From NCBI RefSeq assembly GCF_002295065.1, contig NZ_NSGG01000019.1, forward strand, positions 24,544 to 88,543: a DNA stretch of 64,000 bases. The letters are read 5' to 3'. How positions within the stretch are numbered: the stretch's first letter is position 1; every line of letters starts with the position of its first letter. Shown piece by piece: positions 24,673 through 32,803 of this stretch. The translations under genes were made by a program, and so were the position numbers. Origin of the DNA: Mesorhizobium sp. WSM3859. GTDB lineage: Bacteria > Pseudomonadota > Alphaproteobacteria > Rhizobiales > Rhizobiaceae. The notes beneath the pieces were generated by a model, which was not told where the DNA came from, searched no databases, and saw only the letters and a list, made by a program, of their open reading frames with translations.

Positions 24673-24825
24673 GGTTCCTCCGTCGCGAGGCGGACGCAGG
24701 AGGCAACCGGACGCTTGCCGCACTCGTAGAGCCGAAGCGATTCAGCCTCAACCACATTTGTTGCAAGAGCAGCTGTTGCTTCTGCCCGGCTGTAGAGCAG
24801 TGGCGAGGCCGATCCCGCCGCGCAC

Positions 24826-24850
24826 GGAACAAAGCCCGGCCACAGAGGTT
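24826..24850 (+). promoter_or_regulatory. EcfG-type stress promoter
   Basis: GGAAC, 16-nt spacer, GGTT; 61 nt upstream of the ATG at 24911. Confidence 0.55.
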
Positions 24851-24910
24851 TGGCCGGCTCAACCTGCCCGGAAGTCAGCTGACGTCCGATGAATGCGGAG
24901 AAGGTGCTCA

Positions 24911-25222
24911 ATGACGAAGCCCCGCCAAAATGACGATCCCGCTCGATCAACCCCAAGCAGGGATCGGACCGGCCAGCAAACAGGAGCGGACAGGGATTCG
25001 CCGCAAGAAGATCCGGTTGAAGGCTCGCGAAAGGTTGTGGATCGCGAGCTCGCCCGGGAAAAGCCGTCGGCCGGGGCTGATAAGAAGAAGGCCGAGCAGA
25101 GCCTGCGCGACCAAATCGAGGAAGAGACCGATCTGCCTCAGAAAGGTCGGCATGATAGCAAGCAGCGCACCACTGCAAAGTCGCCTGCTTTCGCCACCCC
25201 CGCCTTGATTTCCAACCTATGA
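24911..25222 (+). CDS. Small highly charged, probably disordered protein
   Basis: 103 residues, very rich in Asp, Glu, Arg, Lys and Gln (RTGQQTGADRDSPQEDPVEG, KKKAEQSLRDQIEEETDLPQ). No hydrophobic core and no recognised domain. Support comes from its promoter and from the ATGA overlap of its stop with the hydrolase start at 25219, which implies coupling. Confidence 0.55.
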   Translation: MTKPRQNDDPARSTPSRDRTGQQTGADRDSPQEDPVEGSRKVVDRELAREKPSAGADKKKAEQSLRDQIEEETDLPQKGRHDSKQRTTAKSPAFATPALISNL

Positions 25223-26391
25223 CGGCAAAGTCCAGGAAGAACCTGCTTCTGTTGCTTGCGGCGACAACGACTGGCTTGGCGCTCTATAACAATCTCCTCG
25301 CGAGACGGGCATTGGGTGCACGCCTGCGCGGGCGCTTCATCTATCTCGGCGGAACGAAGCTGCATTTCCTGGAGGCGGGCAATGGGCAACCGCTTCTGCT
25401 GTTGCACGGCAATGGCGCCTCGGCGGAAGACTTCACGACAAGCGGCATCTTCGAAAAAGCCGCCGCCAGATATCGCGTGCTTGCCTTCGATAGGCCCGGC
25501 TTCGGCATGAGCACACGCCCGGCAGGCAGACCTTGGACCGCAGCTGCCCAGGCCGACCTCATCGATGCCGCGGTCGCGAAACTCGGCATCGAGCGCTACA
25601 TGGTTGTCTGCCATTCCTGGGGGGCAGCGGTGGCGCTCGAGATGGCGCGCCGGCATCCCCGGTCGGTAGCCGGCGTCGTTGTCGTCGCCGGCTATCATTA
25701 CCCGTCGCCGAGACTGGCCCTTGCCGTCTCCGCGGTGCCGGCGGTTCCGCTGCTCGGAACGGTGCTGCGCCACGCTGTGCTGCCTTCGCTGGTCAGGCTG
25801 AACTGGAACTGGGCGATGAAGAAGATTTTTCATCCGGCAACGACCGCAATGCCTTTCTCGACGGCGACAAGAGGGTTGGCGAGCCGCCCCTCGCAGCTGC
25901 GATCTATCTCCGCTGAATCCTTCCTGATGCTGGCGTCGGCACTGTTCTCAAATCGCCGATATGCCGACATCGCCGTCCCTGTCGGGATAATTGCCGGCGC
26001 CGGTGATCAGCTGTTCGATGCCAAGGCCGAGGCGCTGCGGCTGCGAGACGAGGTAAGCCATTCACTTCTGGATATCGTCCCGGATGCCGGACATATGGTG
26101 CATCAAAGCAATCCGAAGGCGATCCTAGCGATGATCGACAAGGTTGCGGCTCTTGCCAATATTGGTGACATGGCGACGCAACCGGCTCGTACGATAGGAT
26201 TACGTCCGCGGCCCGCGGAACAAAATAATACGGCCGAGTTTCGGTTGGCTTCCAACAGAGAACCAGCCACGTTTTTTTACCGACAAGAAATTGCAATTCC
26301 CGGCCAGGGTGGAAAAGCCGAACTATGTCTTCGCGCGGTGTTCGCGCGCGCCCTGCAGCAGGCAATCGGTGGCGCAAATCCCGAACACTGA
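25219..26391 (+). CDS. Alpha/beta hydrolase with membrane anchor
   Basis: 390 residues. An N-terminal hydrophobic segment (NLLLLLAATTTGLALYNNLL) suggests anchoring. The hydrolase core shows the oxyanion strand LLLLHGNGASAEDF, the nucleophile elbow VVCHSWGAAVALEMAR (Ser), AGAGDQLFDAKAEALRL (Asp region) and AGHMVHQSNP (His). The fold should end near residue 310; the last ~75 residues have no family similarity and may reflect a lost stop or frameshift. Substrate unknown. Coupled to the preceding charged protein. Confidence 0.85.
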   Translation: MTAKSRKNLLLLLAATTTGLALYNNLLARRALGARLRGRFIYLGGTKLHFLEAGNGQPLLLLHGNGASAEDFTTSGIFEKAAARYRVLAFDRPGFGMSTRPAGRPWTAAAQADLIDAAVAKLGIERYMVVCHSWGAAVALEMARRHPRSVAGVVVVAGYHYPSPRLALAVSAVPAVPLLGTVLRHAVLPSLVRLNWNWAMKKIFHPATTAMPFSTATRGLASRPSQLRSISAESFLMLASALFSNRRYADIAVPVGIIAGAGDQLFDAKAEALRLRDEVSHSLLDIVPDAGHMVHQSNPKAILAMIDKVAALANIGDMATQPARTIGLRPRPAEQNNTAEFRLASNREPATFFYRQEIAIPGQGGKAELCLRAVFARALQQAIGGANPEH

Positions 26392-26452
26392 GGAACTTTC
26401 CCGCGGGTACGGCTTTATCATCGTGATTTCAAGCGATTGCAACGAGTGGAAG

Positions 26453-26887
26453 ATGTTGCGCACCGTTGCCCGGCCGAGCCGGGTCTTCCTGCCTCTGCTG
26501 GCGCTGGCTGTTGCCTCCTGCTCCTCGTCTGAAACCGTCGACCAGCAATCAAAGCTTGCAGCCTCGACGGCCCAGGCGGCGGTGCTGGTGAGCGATGCCT
26601 GGCTCGCCGGCGCCGCGCCGTCCCGCTACGCATCCTCTGCCTTGCAATCCTTTGCCGAGACACTCGCCGACGCCGGCCGGCAAGTGGAATCGGCGTCTCC
26701 GTCCGACGAGGCAAAGCGGGATGAACTGGCAGAGGCTCTCAGCCGGCTGTCGAACGCGGCAAAGCAGGCCAAGAACGCGGTCGAGGCCGAACAGCACGCC
26801 GAGGCCGCCCAGGCGCAACAGGAGCTTCGCGCCGCGCAAGGCGATCTCGCCACTGCCTATCGGCAGTATTTCTCGCCGGGCCGATGA
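26453..26887 (+). CDS. Small lipoprotein with helical domain
   Basis: 144 residues from the ATG at 26453. It has a lipoprotein signal ending in LALAVASC (lipobox Cys about residue 23). The mature part is almost entirely Ala/Glu/Gln-rich helix (ELAEALSRLSNAAKQAKNAV), suggesting a coiled coil. The stop overlaps the ATG of the NRAMP-like gene, so the two are coupled. Function unknown. Confidence 0.7.
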   Translation: MLRTVARPSRVFLPLLALAVASCSSSETVDQQSKLAASTAQAAVLVSDAWLAGAAPSRYASSALQSFAETLADAGRQVESASPSDEAKRDELAEALSRLSNAAKQAKNAVEAEQHAEAAQAQQELRAAQGDLATAYRQYFSPGR

Positions 26888-28104
26888 AGAAGCTGCTGGA
26901 GATATCGCTCGGTGTGGTGACCAGCGTCGGCGGCTTCCTGGAGGTCGGGTCGATGGCGACGGCGGCACAGGCCGGCGCGCTGTTCGGCTTCCAGCTCATC
27001 TGGGCGATCGTGCTCGGCACGATCTGCATCATCTTCCTGGTCGAGATGGCCGGCCGTTTCGCTGCGGTCAGTCATCACACCATCGCTGACGGCATCCGCG
27101 AGAGGTTCGGCTTCAATGCGTTCATCTGGCCGCTGCTTGCAGTCCTGCTGGTCAACTTCCTGGTGCTTTCCGCCGAGATCGGCGGTGTTGCCATTGCCGC
27201 CGAGTTTGCCACGGGGATCAGCTTCCGTTGGTGGGCCTTGCCGGTCGCTTTCCTGGCGTGGCTGCTGCTGTGGAAAGGCACCTTCGGCCTCATCGAGAAA
27301 GGGGTGTCGATGCTTGGCCTCGTCACCCTCTGCTTCGTCGTCGCGGCCGTGATGCTGCGGCCCGAATGGAAAGAGGTGGCTGTCGGCGCCGTGCCCAGCC
27401 TGCCGCACCACGACACGGCGAAATACTGGTTCATGGCCGTCAGCATTCTCGGCGCCTCGATCTCGCCCTACCTTTTCATGTTCTATTCCTCGGGCGCGAT
27501 CGAGGATCAGTGGGACAAGAGCTATCTTGGCACCAATCGAGCAATCGCCGGTCTCGGTATGAGTTTCGGTGGCACGATCTCCGTCGGTGTTCTGATCGTG
27601 GCCGCGCTCGTGCTTGGCGCTCATGGCGTTAACGAGGTGGACGACTACAACCAGCTTCCGCTGATGCTGATCCCGATATTCGGCTTCTGGGGTTTCGTCC
27701 TTTTCGTTGCTTCTCTGGCCATCGCCTGCTTCGGCGCCGCCCTCGAAGTGGCTCTGCAGCAGGCCTATCTCGTCGCGCAGGGGTTCGGCTGGAACTGGGG
27801 AGAGGACCTCAAGCCGCGCGACGACCCCGGCTTCAGTCTGGTCTACACGCTGACGCTTTTCCTGGCTGCCGTACCGATAGCGCTCGGCCTCGACCCATTG
27901 AAGCTCACCATCTTCTCGATGGCGCTGACCGCAGCCAGCCTGCCGCTGACGGTCGTGCCGTTCCTTTTCCTGCTGAATGACGAACGCTATGTCGGCCAGC
28001 ACCGCAACGGCGTGGTTTCGAACGCGGCCGTGATCTTCGTCATCGCGCTGGGCTTCGTGCTCGCGGTGGTGAGCATTCCGCTGGAGATATTCGGAGGCAC
28101 ATGA
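26884..28104 (+). CDS. NRAMP-family transporter with non-canonical metal site
   Basis: 406 residues with about eleven hydrophobic segments. The overall family pattern is visible (FLVEMAGRFAAVSHHTIADGI after TM2-3, WKGTFGLIEKGVSMLG, SPYLFMFYSSGAIEDQWDK). The canonical TM1 DPGN is replaced by GGFLEVGSM and the TM6 MPH by ISPYL, so the usual Mn/Fe ligands are missing. It may move a different ion or act with the two PRC-barrel-like proteins encoded next; the three genes overlap or nearly so. Inner membrane. Confidence 0.85.
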   Translation: MKKLLEISLGVVTSVGGFLEVGSMATAAQAGALFGFQLIWAIVLGTICIIFLVEMAGRFAAVSHHTIADGIRERFGFNAFIWPLLAVLLVNFLVLSAEIGGVAIAAEFATGISFRWWALPVAFLAWLLLWKGTFGLIEKGVSMLGLVTLCFVVAAVMLRPEWKEVAVGAVPSLPHHDTAKYWFMAVSILGASISPYLFMFYSSGAIEDQWDKSYLGTNRAIAGLGMSFGGTISVGVLIVAALVLGAHGVNEVDDYNQLPLMLIPIFGFWGFVLFVASLAIACFGAALEVALQQAYLVAQGFGWNWGEDLKPRDDPGFSLVYTLTLFLAAVPIALGLDPLKLTIFSMALTAASLPLTVVPFLFLLNDERYVGQHRNGVVSNAAVIFVIALGFVLAVVSIPLEIFGGT

Positions 28105-28463
28105 TGCAGTTGCTGCGCGACATACTGGACAAGCAGGTCGTCGATCGCGAGCAGGTGAAGATCGGCAAGGTAGACAGCATTGTCGCCGAGCTGAGGCCGG
28201 GCAAGCCGCCAAGGGTCACTGCCGTTGAACTCGGCTCGATTGCGCTGGCGCGACGGCTTGGCCCGGCGCCCGCACGCTGGACCGCGAAACTCGCGGCAAG
28301 GCTGAGCGGCAAACAGCAGGCACGGCCGCACCGGATCGCGTGGAACAAGGTGCGCGATATCGGCGTCGACATCGAATTCGACCTCGACGTGCGCCGGACC
28401 AGGATCTTCGCCTGGCAGGACTGGCTGCGCGAACATGTTGTCGGGCGAATCCCGGGAGCGTGA
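28101..28463 (+). CDS. PRC-barrel-like protein associated with the transporter
   Basis: 120 residues; the ATG at 28101 overlaps the transporter stop. The N-terminus LLRDILDKQVVDREQVKIGK and DSIVAELRPGKPPRVTAVEL is a PRC-barrel-type beta pattern (VVD-x-GKVDSIV), and the C-terminal half repeats RIAWNKVRDIGVDIEFDLDV. Similar domains regulate MgtE-type transporters in other bacteria. Cytoplasmic; role in regulating the adjacent transporter is inferred from operon structure. Confidence 0.75.
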   Translation: MMQLLRDILDKQVVDREQVKIGKVDSIVAELRPGKPPRVTAVELGSIALARRLGPAPARWTAKLAARLSGKQQARPHRIAWNKVRDIGVDIEFDLDVRRTRIFAWQDWLREHVVGRIPGA

Positions 28464-28464
28464 G

Positions 28465-28794
28465 ATGGCGACTGTGCACCTCGATCACCTTGCCGGCAGG
28501 CGCGTGTTCTGGGAGCACGGCAGGAGCATCGGCTATATGGAGGAGATCATCGCCAAGCGGGATGGCAGCGACCTTGTCGTCACCGAATTCCATGTCGGGA
28601 TCTTCGCCGCGTTCGAGCGCTTGTCCGCTTCGACCATCGGCACCGCCTTGCTCGACTTCTTCGCGTTGCGGCAGCGTGAAGGCCTTTATCGCATTCCCTG
28701 GGACAAGCTCGATATTTCCGATCCGACGCGCCCCAGGCTGCTCTGCCGCGAGGAGGAGCTTGCCGCTTTCAAGGCGCAGCCCGAAGACAAATGA
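28465..28794 (+). CDS. PRC-barrel-like protein associated with the transporter
   Basis: 109 residues, beginning 1 nt after the previous stop. VHLDHLAGRRVFWEHGRSIG and YMEEIIAKRDGSDLVVTEFH again follow a PRC-barrel-like beta pattern, ending with YRIPWDKLDISDPTRPRLLC, which parallels the RIAWNKVRDIGVD segment of its neighbour. Third gene of the NRAMP-like operon; probable cytoplasmic partner of the transporter. Confidence 0.7.
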   Translation: MATVHLDHLAGRRVFWEHGRSIGYMEEIIAKRDGSDLVVTEFHVGIFAAFERLSASTIGTALLDFFALRQREGLYRIPWDKLDISDPTRPRLLCREEELAAFKAQPEDK

Positions 28795-28822
28795 CAATTT
28801 GCTAAAAAGCTGGCCGAGCGGG

Positions 28823-28847
28823 GGAACATAGCAGCCGGCGCGAAGTT
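28823..28847 (+). promoter_or_regulatory. EcfG-type stress promoter
   Basis: GGAAC, 16-nt spacer, AGTT; 27 nt upstream of the 24-residue peptide at 28874 and probably driving the genes to 30823. Confidence 0.6.
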
Positions 28848-28873
28848 GGAATTGGCATGGAGGAGGCGGCGCC

Positions 28874-28948
28874 ATGAACAGTGTCATCTATCTCATCGGT
28901 CTGATCGTCGTTGTGCTAGCGGTGCTTTCCTTCCTCGGTTTTCACTAG
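28874..28948 (+). CDS. 24-residue membrane peptide
   Basis: MNSVIYLIGLIVVVLAVLSF then LGFH: one hydrophobic helix. AGGAGG lies 8 nt before the ATG. The stop overlaps the ribosome-binding site (TAGGAGG) of the gene at 28957. Recurrent in Rhizobiales as I recall; function unknown. Confidence 0.75.
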   Translation: MNSVIYLIGLIVVVLAVLSFLGFH

Positions 28949-28956
28949 GAGGCACC

Positions 28957-29571
28957 ATGCAGCGCGAGAACGATCAGGGCCGCGAGCCCGCCGATTTTGG
29001 CAAGGCAAAGGACGAACTTTCCGACAGGATCCAGGAAGAAACCCAAAGCGCGGGTGAAGCGCTTCACGATGCCCGCGACGAGGTCGCCCGCAGGGCGGGG
29101 GCGTATGCAGCCGAAGCCCAGCAGGCCGTCGCCGAAAAAGCCGAGCAGGCGCAGCGCGATATCGGATCGAGCCTGTCCGCTTTCGGCGGCGCGCTGCGCG
29201 CCGCTAGCGATCACCTGGCCGAGAGCGACCAGGGCGCGGCCTCGAAATTCATGCAGGAGGCGGCGAGCGGGCTGGAACAGCTGTCCTCCTCGTTGAAGGA
29301 GAAGCCGTTCGGACAGGTGCTTGAAGACGTCCAGTCCTTTGGCCGCCAGAATCCTGGAGCGCTTCTTGCCGGTTCGGTTCTGGCGGGACTGGCGCTTGGC
29401 CGTTTCATAAAGGCCTCGCCGCCCGGCACGCGCCTCCCGACGCAGGGCGCGGCCACGCCTGGATATCCCAGCCAAACCGGCATGGGAACGGGCCCAGACC
29501 GGGATAACCTTCCAGCGAACTGGGGTTCCGACGGCGGCATACCGGGGAAGGCAGCGGAGCTGAAGAAATGA
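28957..29571 (+). CDS. Amphipathic-helix stress protein with C-terminal hydrophobic segment
   Basis: 204 residues. The first ~120 residues are Ala/Glu/Gln/Asp-rich helix (AEAQQAVAEKAEQAQRDIGS), resembling LEA/apolipoprotein-like or nutrient-deprivation-induced proteins. One membrane-like helix (PGALLAGSVLAGLALGRFIK) follows around residue 130, then a Gly/Pro-rich tail. It is followed by a holin-type and a DUF3618 protein with 4-bp overlaps; this trio is a common envelope-stress arrangement in alphaproteobacteria. Confidence 0.75.
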   Translation: MQRENDQGREPADFGKAKDELSDRIQEETQSAGEALHDARDEVARRAGAYAAEAQQAVAEKAEQAQRDIGSSLSAFGGALRAASDHLAESDQGAASKFMQEAASGLEQLSSSLKEKPFGQVLEDVQSFGRQNPGALLAGSVLAGLALGRFIKASPPGTRLPTQGAATPGYPSQTGMGTGPDRDNLPANWGSDGGIPGKAAELKK

Positions 29572-29960
29572 GCATTCAGGACAATCCAAGTCTCGGCACA
29601 TTGGTTGCCGATCTGGCGCAACAGGTGAGCACGCTCGTGCAAACGGAGGCCAGGCTCCTAAGGGCGGAAATCTCGGAGAGCGCGACAAAGGCTGGCGCAG
29701 GCGCCGTCGAGGTGCTGGGCGGCGCGATATGCCTGCTCGCGGCGCTTTTGGTCTTGTTGCAGGCGCTTGTCATCGCCCTGGCTCGCCTTGGTCTGGGCGC
29801 CGGGTGGTCCGCCTTGCTCGTCGGTGTGGTGGTTGCCGTTCTTGGCGTGATCCTGTTGCGGATGGGCATGGCAAGCATGGCGCCCTCCGAGCTCGCGCCG
29901 GACCGTACACAAGAACAGCTCAAGCGTGATGTGAACGTGATCAAGGAACAAGCGAGATGA
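29568..29960 (+). CDS. Phage_holin_3_6 / DUF1469-type membrane protein
   Basis: 130 residues. The N-terminal helix SLGTLVADLAQQVSTLVQTE and ARLLRAEISE, followed by two membrane helices (EVLGGAICLLAALLVLLQAL and GAGWSALLVGVVVAVLGVIL), is the family layout. Despite the name these are not phage proteins; function unclear, often envelope stress. Overlaps both neighbours by 4 bp (ATGA). Confidence 0.85.
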   Translation: MSIQDNPSLGTLVADLAQQVSTLVQTEARLLRAEISESATKAGAGAVEVLGGAICLLAALLVLLQALVIALARLGLGAGWSALLVGVVVAVLGVILLRMGMASMAPSELAPDRTQEQLKRDVNVIKEQAR

Positions 29961-30823
29961 CCGAGAAATCCGCAGCCGAGCTCGAACGGGAGGCGGAAGC
30001 CACGCGCGCAAGGGTGGTGGCGACCGCCGACTCCATTCGCGACAAGATGACCCCCGGCCAGCTCTTCGACGAGTTCACGGGGCTTTTCAGGAATGGCACA
30101 GGCTCCGACATGCTCCACAACCTGAAGGTCCAGGTTCGGGACAATCCGTTACCTCTGACCATGATCGGCGGGGGTCTGGCCTGGCTGATGTTGGGCAGTG
30201 GCGCTTCGACCGCGTCGACTGGCACCGATCGCGTCACGCGGCGCGGTCCCGGGCGCGATCACGGAGCATTCGGGGCTGGAATGAGTTCGACGGCCTCGAA
30301 TGCCGCAGGCTCTGTTGGCGAAGCGGCCAGCGGAGCGGCCGGAACTGTCTCGGGAATGGCAAGCGAAGCAGCCGGTGCGGTGTCGGACATGGCAAGCAGC
30401 GCTGCGGACAGGCTTGCGAACTCGGCGGCAGCTACGGCCGATATGGCGACAAGCGCCGGCCGGTCCGCGCATAATCTGCTTCATGACCAGCCTCTCGCTG
30501 CGGCCGCCGTCGGCCTCGCCATCGGAGCTGCGATCGGCGCCATGCTGCCCCACACGGAACTCGAGGACGAGCAATTGGGCGGCTATCGCGAGAAGCTTCG
30601 GGACACCGCCGAAGAGACTTTGAAAGAAGGCCTCGACGCTGCAAAGCAAGTTGCGGCCGAAGCCTACCAGACGGCGAGCGACGAAGCCGGACGGCTGGCG
30701 TCAAGCGAGGGGACGCTGGCCGATAAGGTCGGCGGTGTCGTCAAGGCCGCGGCCGACAAGACCGACGAGTCGGTGCGCCAGAAGCTCTCCGATTCCGATC
30801 CGTTCTCCTCGCGGGAATCGTAA
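29957..30823 (+). CDS. DUF3618 domain protein
   Basis: 288 residues. The N-terminal DUF3618 motif is clear: SAAELEREAEATRARVVATA and DSIRDKMTPGQLFDE. A hydrophobic helix (NPLPLTMIGGGLAWLMLG) lies near residue 65 and another (PLAAAAVGLAIGAAIGAMLP) near residue 180. Between and after them are Ala/Ser-rich amphipathic repeats (MASEAAGAVSDMASSAADRL). Membrane-associated; last gene of the 28874-30823 operon. Confidence 0.85.
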   Translation: MTEKSAAELEREAEATRARVVATADSIRDKMTPGQLFDEFTGLFRNGTGSDMLHNLKVQVRDNPLPLTMIGGGLAWLMLGSGASTASTGTDRVTRRGPGRDHGAFGAGMSSTASNAAGSVGEAASGAAGTVSGMASEAAGAVSDMASSAADRLANSAAATADMATSAGRSAHNLLHDQPLAAAAVGLAIGAAIGAMLPHTELEDEQLGGYREKLRDTAEETLKEGLDAAKQVAAEAYQTASDEAGRLASSEGTLADKVGGVVKAAADKTDESVRQKLSDSDPFSSRES

Positions 30824-30840
30824 TCGGAACTCACGTTCAA

Positions 30841-30865
30841 GGAACAATGCACGCCGCCGGCGGTT
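30841..30865 (+). promoter_or_regulatory. EcfG-type stress promoter
   Basis: GGAAC, 16-nt spacer, GGTT; 32 nt upstream of the ATG at 30897. Confidence 0.6.
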
Positions 30866-30896
30866 CGGGCGGCGTCAGATCGATGGAGACACTAAA

Positions 30897-31406
30897 ATGG
30901 CTGAATCGCGCGAATGGCTTGTCCAATGGTTGAGGGACGCTCACGCCATGGAGGAGCAGGCAGAGACAATGCTGTCGGGACAATTGAGCCGGATCGAGAG
31001 TTACCCTCAACTCAGTGAGCGAATTCGCGCTCATCTGGAAGAGACGAAAGAGCAGGCGAGGCGGCTGAAGAGCTGCCTGGACGGCCTCGACGAAGGATCC
31101 TCCATGCTGAAGGATGCAGGCGGCAAGCTGACCGCCACGGCGCAGTCGATCAGCGGCGTGTTTGCCGGCGACGAAGTCATGAAGGGCTCGCTGGCGAGCT
31201 ACACTTTCGAACATATGGAAATCGCCTCCTACATCATCCTCATCGCCGCTGCCAATGCCGCGGGCGAGGCCGAGATTGCCCGCGTGTGCGAACAGAACCT
31301 GCGTGAGGAGGAAGCAATGGCCGAGTGGTTGAAGAGCAACCTGCCGCAGGTCACGGAACAGTTCCTGGCGCGGGCAGACATGGACAGCGACAGCGCGAAA
31401 CGCTGA
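30897..31406 (+). CDS. DUF892 (YciE/YciF-like) ferritin-like protein
   Basis: 169 residues, ATG after GGAGA. It keeps the family helices: VQWLRDAHAMEEQAETMLSG, IRAHLEETKEQARRLKSCLD and ASYTFEHMEIASYIILIAAA, with the Glu/His ligand positions. Second DUF892 protein of the window, divergent from the one at 22954. Own EcfG-like promoter; followed by a terminator-like hairpin at 31482. Confidence 0.88.
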   Translation: MAESREWLVQWLRDAHAMEEQAETMLSGQLSRIESYPQLSERIRAHLEETKEQARRLKSCLDGLDEGSSMLKDAGGKLTATAQSISGVFAGDEVMKGSLASYTFEHMEIASYIILIAAANAAGEAEIARVCEQNLREEEAMAEWLKSNLPQVTEQFLARADMDSDSAKR

Positions 31407-31481
31407 CTTTGGAAGCAGGAGCAATCGGAGGTTCCATCAGCTGGGGCCGCGGTCGGTCCTCTCACCACCGGTCGAAGGCTC

Positions 31482-31515
31482 CGAGCCCGCCCCGCTTTTG
31501 CACCGGGCGGGCTCG
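31482..31515. terminator. Terminator-like hairpin
   Basis: A perfect 11-bp GC-rich stem (31482-31492 with 31505-31515) and 12-nt loop, about 75 nt after the DUF892 stop. No T run follows, so intrinsic termination is uncertain. Confidence 0.5.
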
Positions 31516-31582
31516 ACTCGGTTTGCATCCCAGGAACATTCCTTGCTGAAAATCATTAAGTCGCTGCGGTCCTGGAGTTCCC

Positions 31583-32803
31583 GTGGCGATTTCGAACATC
31601 CAACTTGGCTTGCTCGACCTGAGTCAGACGAGGCTGGCGCTGGCGTTTGTCGGTCTGCTCGCCATTGCCGTCCCCGCGCACGCCGAGCCGCAGACGATGG
31701 TGATCGGCTATCTCGGCGAACAGCGCAAACTACCTCTAGCCCTGTGGCCGTTGGACGAGGCCGTCACAGACGACGGCCTGCAGGGAGCGAGGATGGGGAT
31801 CGCTGACGACGCCGGCACGGGCCGCTTTCTCGGCCAGCAATTTCGGCTGCAAGAAAGGGTTCTCAAGCCGGGCGAAGCACCTGCAGAAGCTGTCAACGCG
31901 TTCGCAGCCGCCGGCATCACCTTCGTCGTCGCCGATCTAAATGGCGCGCAATTGCTGCAGGCGAGCTCAGCGCCTGGTGCCGAGCAGATGACGCTGTTCA
32001 ACAGCCGCGACCCCGATGACGGCCTGCGTCAGGAGGACTGCCGAAGAAACGTTCTGCACACCATTCCGAGCCGCGCCATGCTGGCCGATGCCCTGGCGCA
32101 ATACCTGGTCTGGAAACGATGGCAGCACTGGTTCCTGCTGACTGGTCCGCATCCCGGCGACGTGGCCATGGCGGCGGCCTTTCGGCGCGCAGCGACGCGG
32201 TTCGGGGCGCAGATCACCATCGACAAACCTTGGACGTTTCGGCCCGCCAACGGTCGCGTCGATACTGGACATGTCACGCTGCAGACCGAGATCCCTGCCG
32301 CAACGCAGGTCGGCGACTACGATGTTTTGGTCGTCGCCGATGAAGCCGACGAATTCGGCGCCTATCTCGAGGGGCGCACCGCCTTGCCGAGGACGGTGGC
32401 CGGGACGCAAGGCCTGGTCGCCACCGGCTGGAGCGCGGTCGACGAAGAATGGGGCGCCACGCAGCTCCAGGACCGCTTTCACAAGCAGTCCGGACGCTGG
32501 ATGCTGCCCAGCGACTACGCCGCCTGGCTGGCGGTCAGAAGCATCGGCGAGGCGGCAACGCGGCTGCACAGCCTCGATCCGACCGCCATCGCAAAGTATC
32601 TGCGCAGCGACGATTTCCTGCTCGCTGGCTTCAAGGGGCAAGGGCTGAGTTTCCGTCCGTGGGACGGGCAGATGCGCCAGCCCATTCTGATCGCGGGCCC
32701 GCGGCTGCTTGTTTCCAGTTCGCCGCAACCGGGTTTTCTGCATCAGCGCACGCCGCTCGACACTCTGGGTATCGATCTGGAGGAGAGCACATGCAAACTC
32801 TGA
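31583..32803 (+). CDS. PQQ-associated ABC transporter, periplasmic substrate-binding protein
   Basis: 406 residues with a GTG start and a GGAG site. A signal peptide (LALAFVGLLAIAVPAHA) is followed by MVIGYLGEQRKLPLALWPLD and a periplasmic-binding fold of the branched-chain amino acid (type I) kind: AAGITFVVADLNGAQLLQAS, then LVWKRWQHWFLLTGPHPGDV. The four-gene order binding protein, beta-propeller, ATPase, permease is the set known from PQQ-dependent alcohol catabolism (TIGR03863 type). Ligand unknown. Ends within the next gene by 13 bp. Confidence 0.87.
   Translation: MAISNIQLGLLDLSQTRLALAFVGLLAIAVPAHAEPQTMVIGYLGEQRKLPLALWPLDEAVTDDGLQGARMGIADDAGTGRFLGQQFRLQERVLKPGEAPAEAVNAFAAAGITFVVADLNGAQLLQASSAPGAEQMTLFNSRDPDDGLRQEDCRRNVLHTIPSRAMLADALAQYLVWKRWQHWFLLTGPHPGDVAMAAAFRRAATRFGAQITIDKPWTFRPANGRVDTGHVTLQTEIPAATQVGDYDVLVVADEADEFGAYLEGRTALPRTVAGTQGLVATGWSAVDEEWGATQLQDRFHKQSGRWMLPSDYAAWLAVRSIGEAATRLHSLDPTAIAKYLRSDDFLLAGFKGQGLSFRPWDGQMRQPILIAGPRLLVSSSPQPGFLHQRTPLDTLGIDLEESTCKL

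Noticed and set aside
24669..25178. Minus-strand frame whose stop overlaps the small gene at 24672
   Set aside because: The ATGA overlap is tempting, but the frame lacks a plausible start and is opposite the charged protein gene that has a promoter and coupling to the hydrolase.
26857..28212. 451-codon open frame on the minus strand
   Set aside because: Antisense to the NRAMP-like transporter; composition (His/Arg/Asp-rich) is typical of a shadow of membrane-helix codons.
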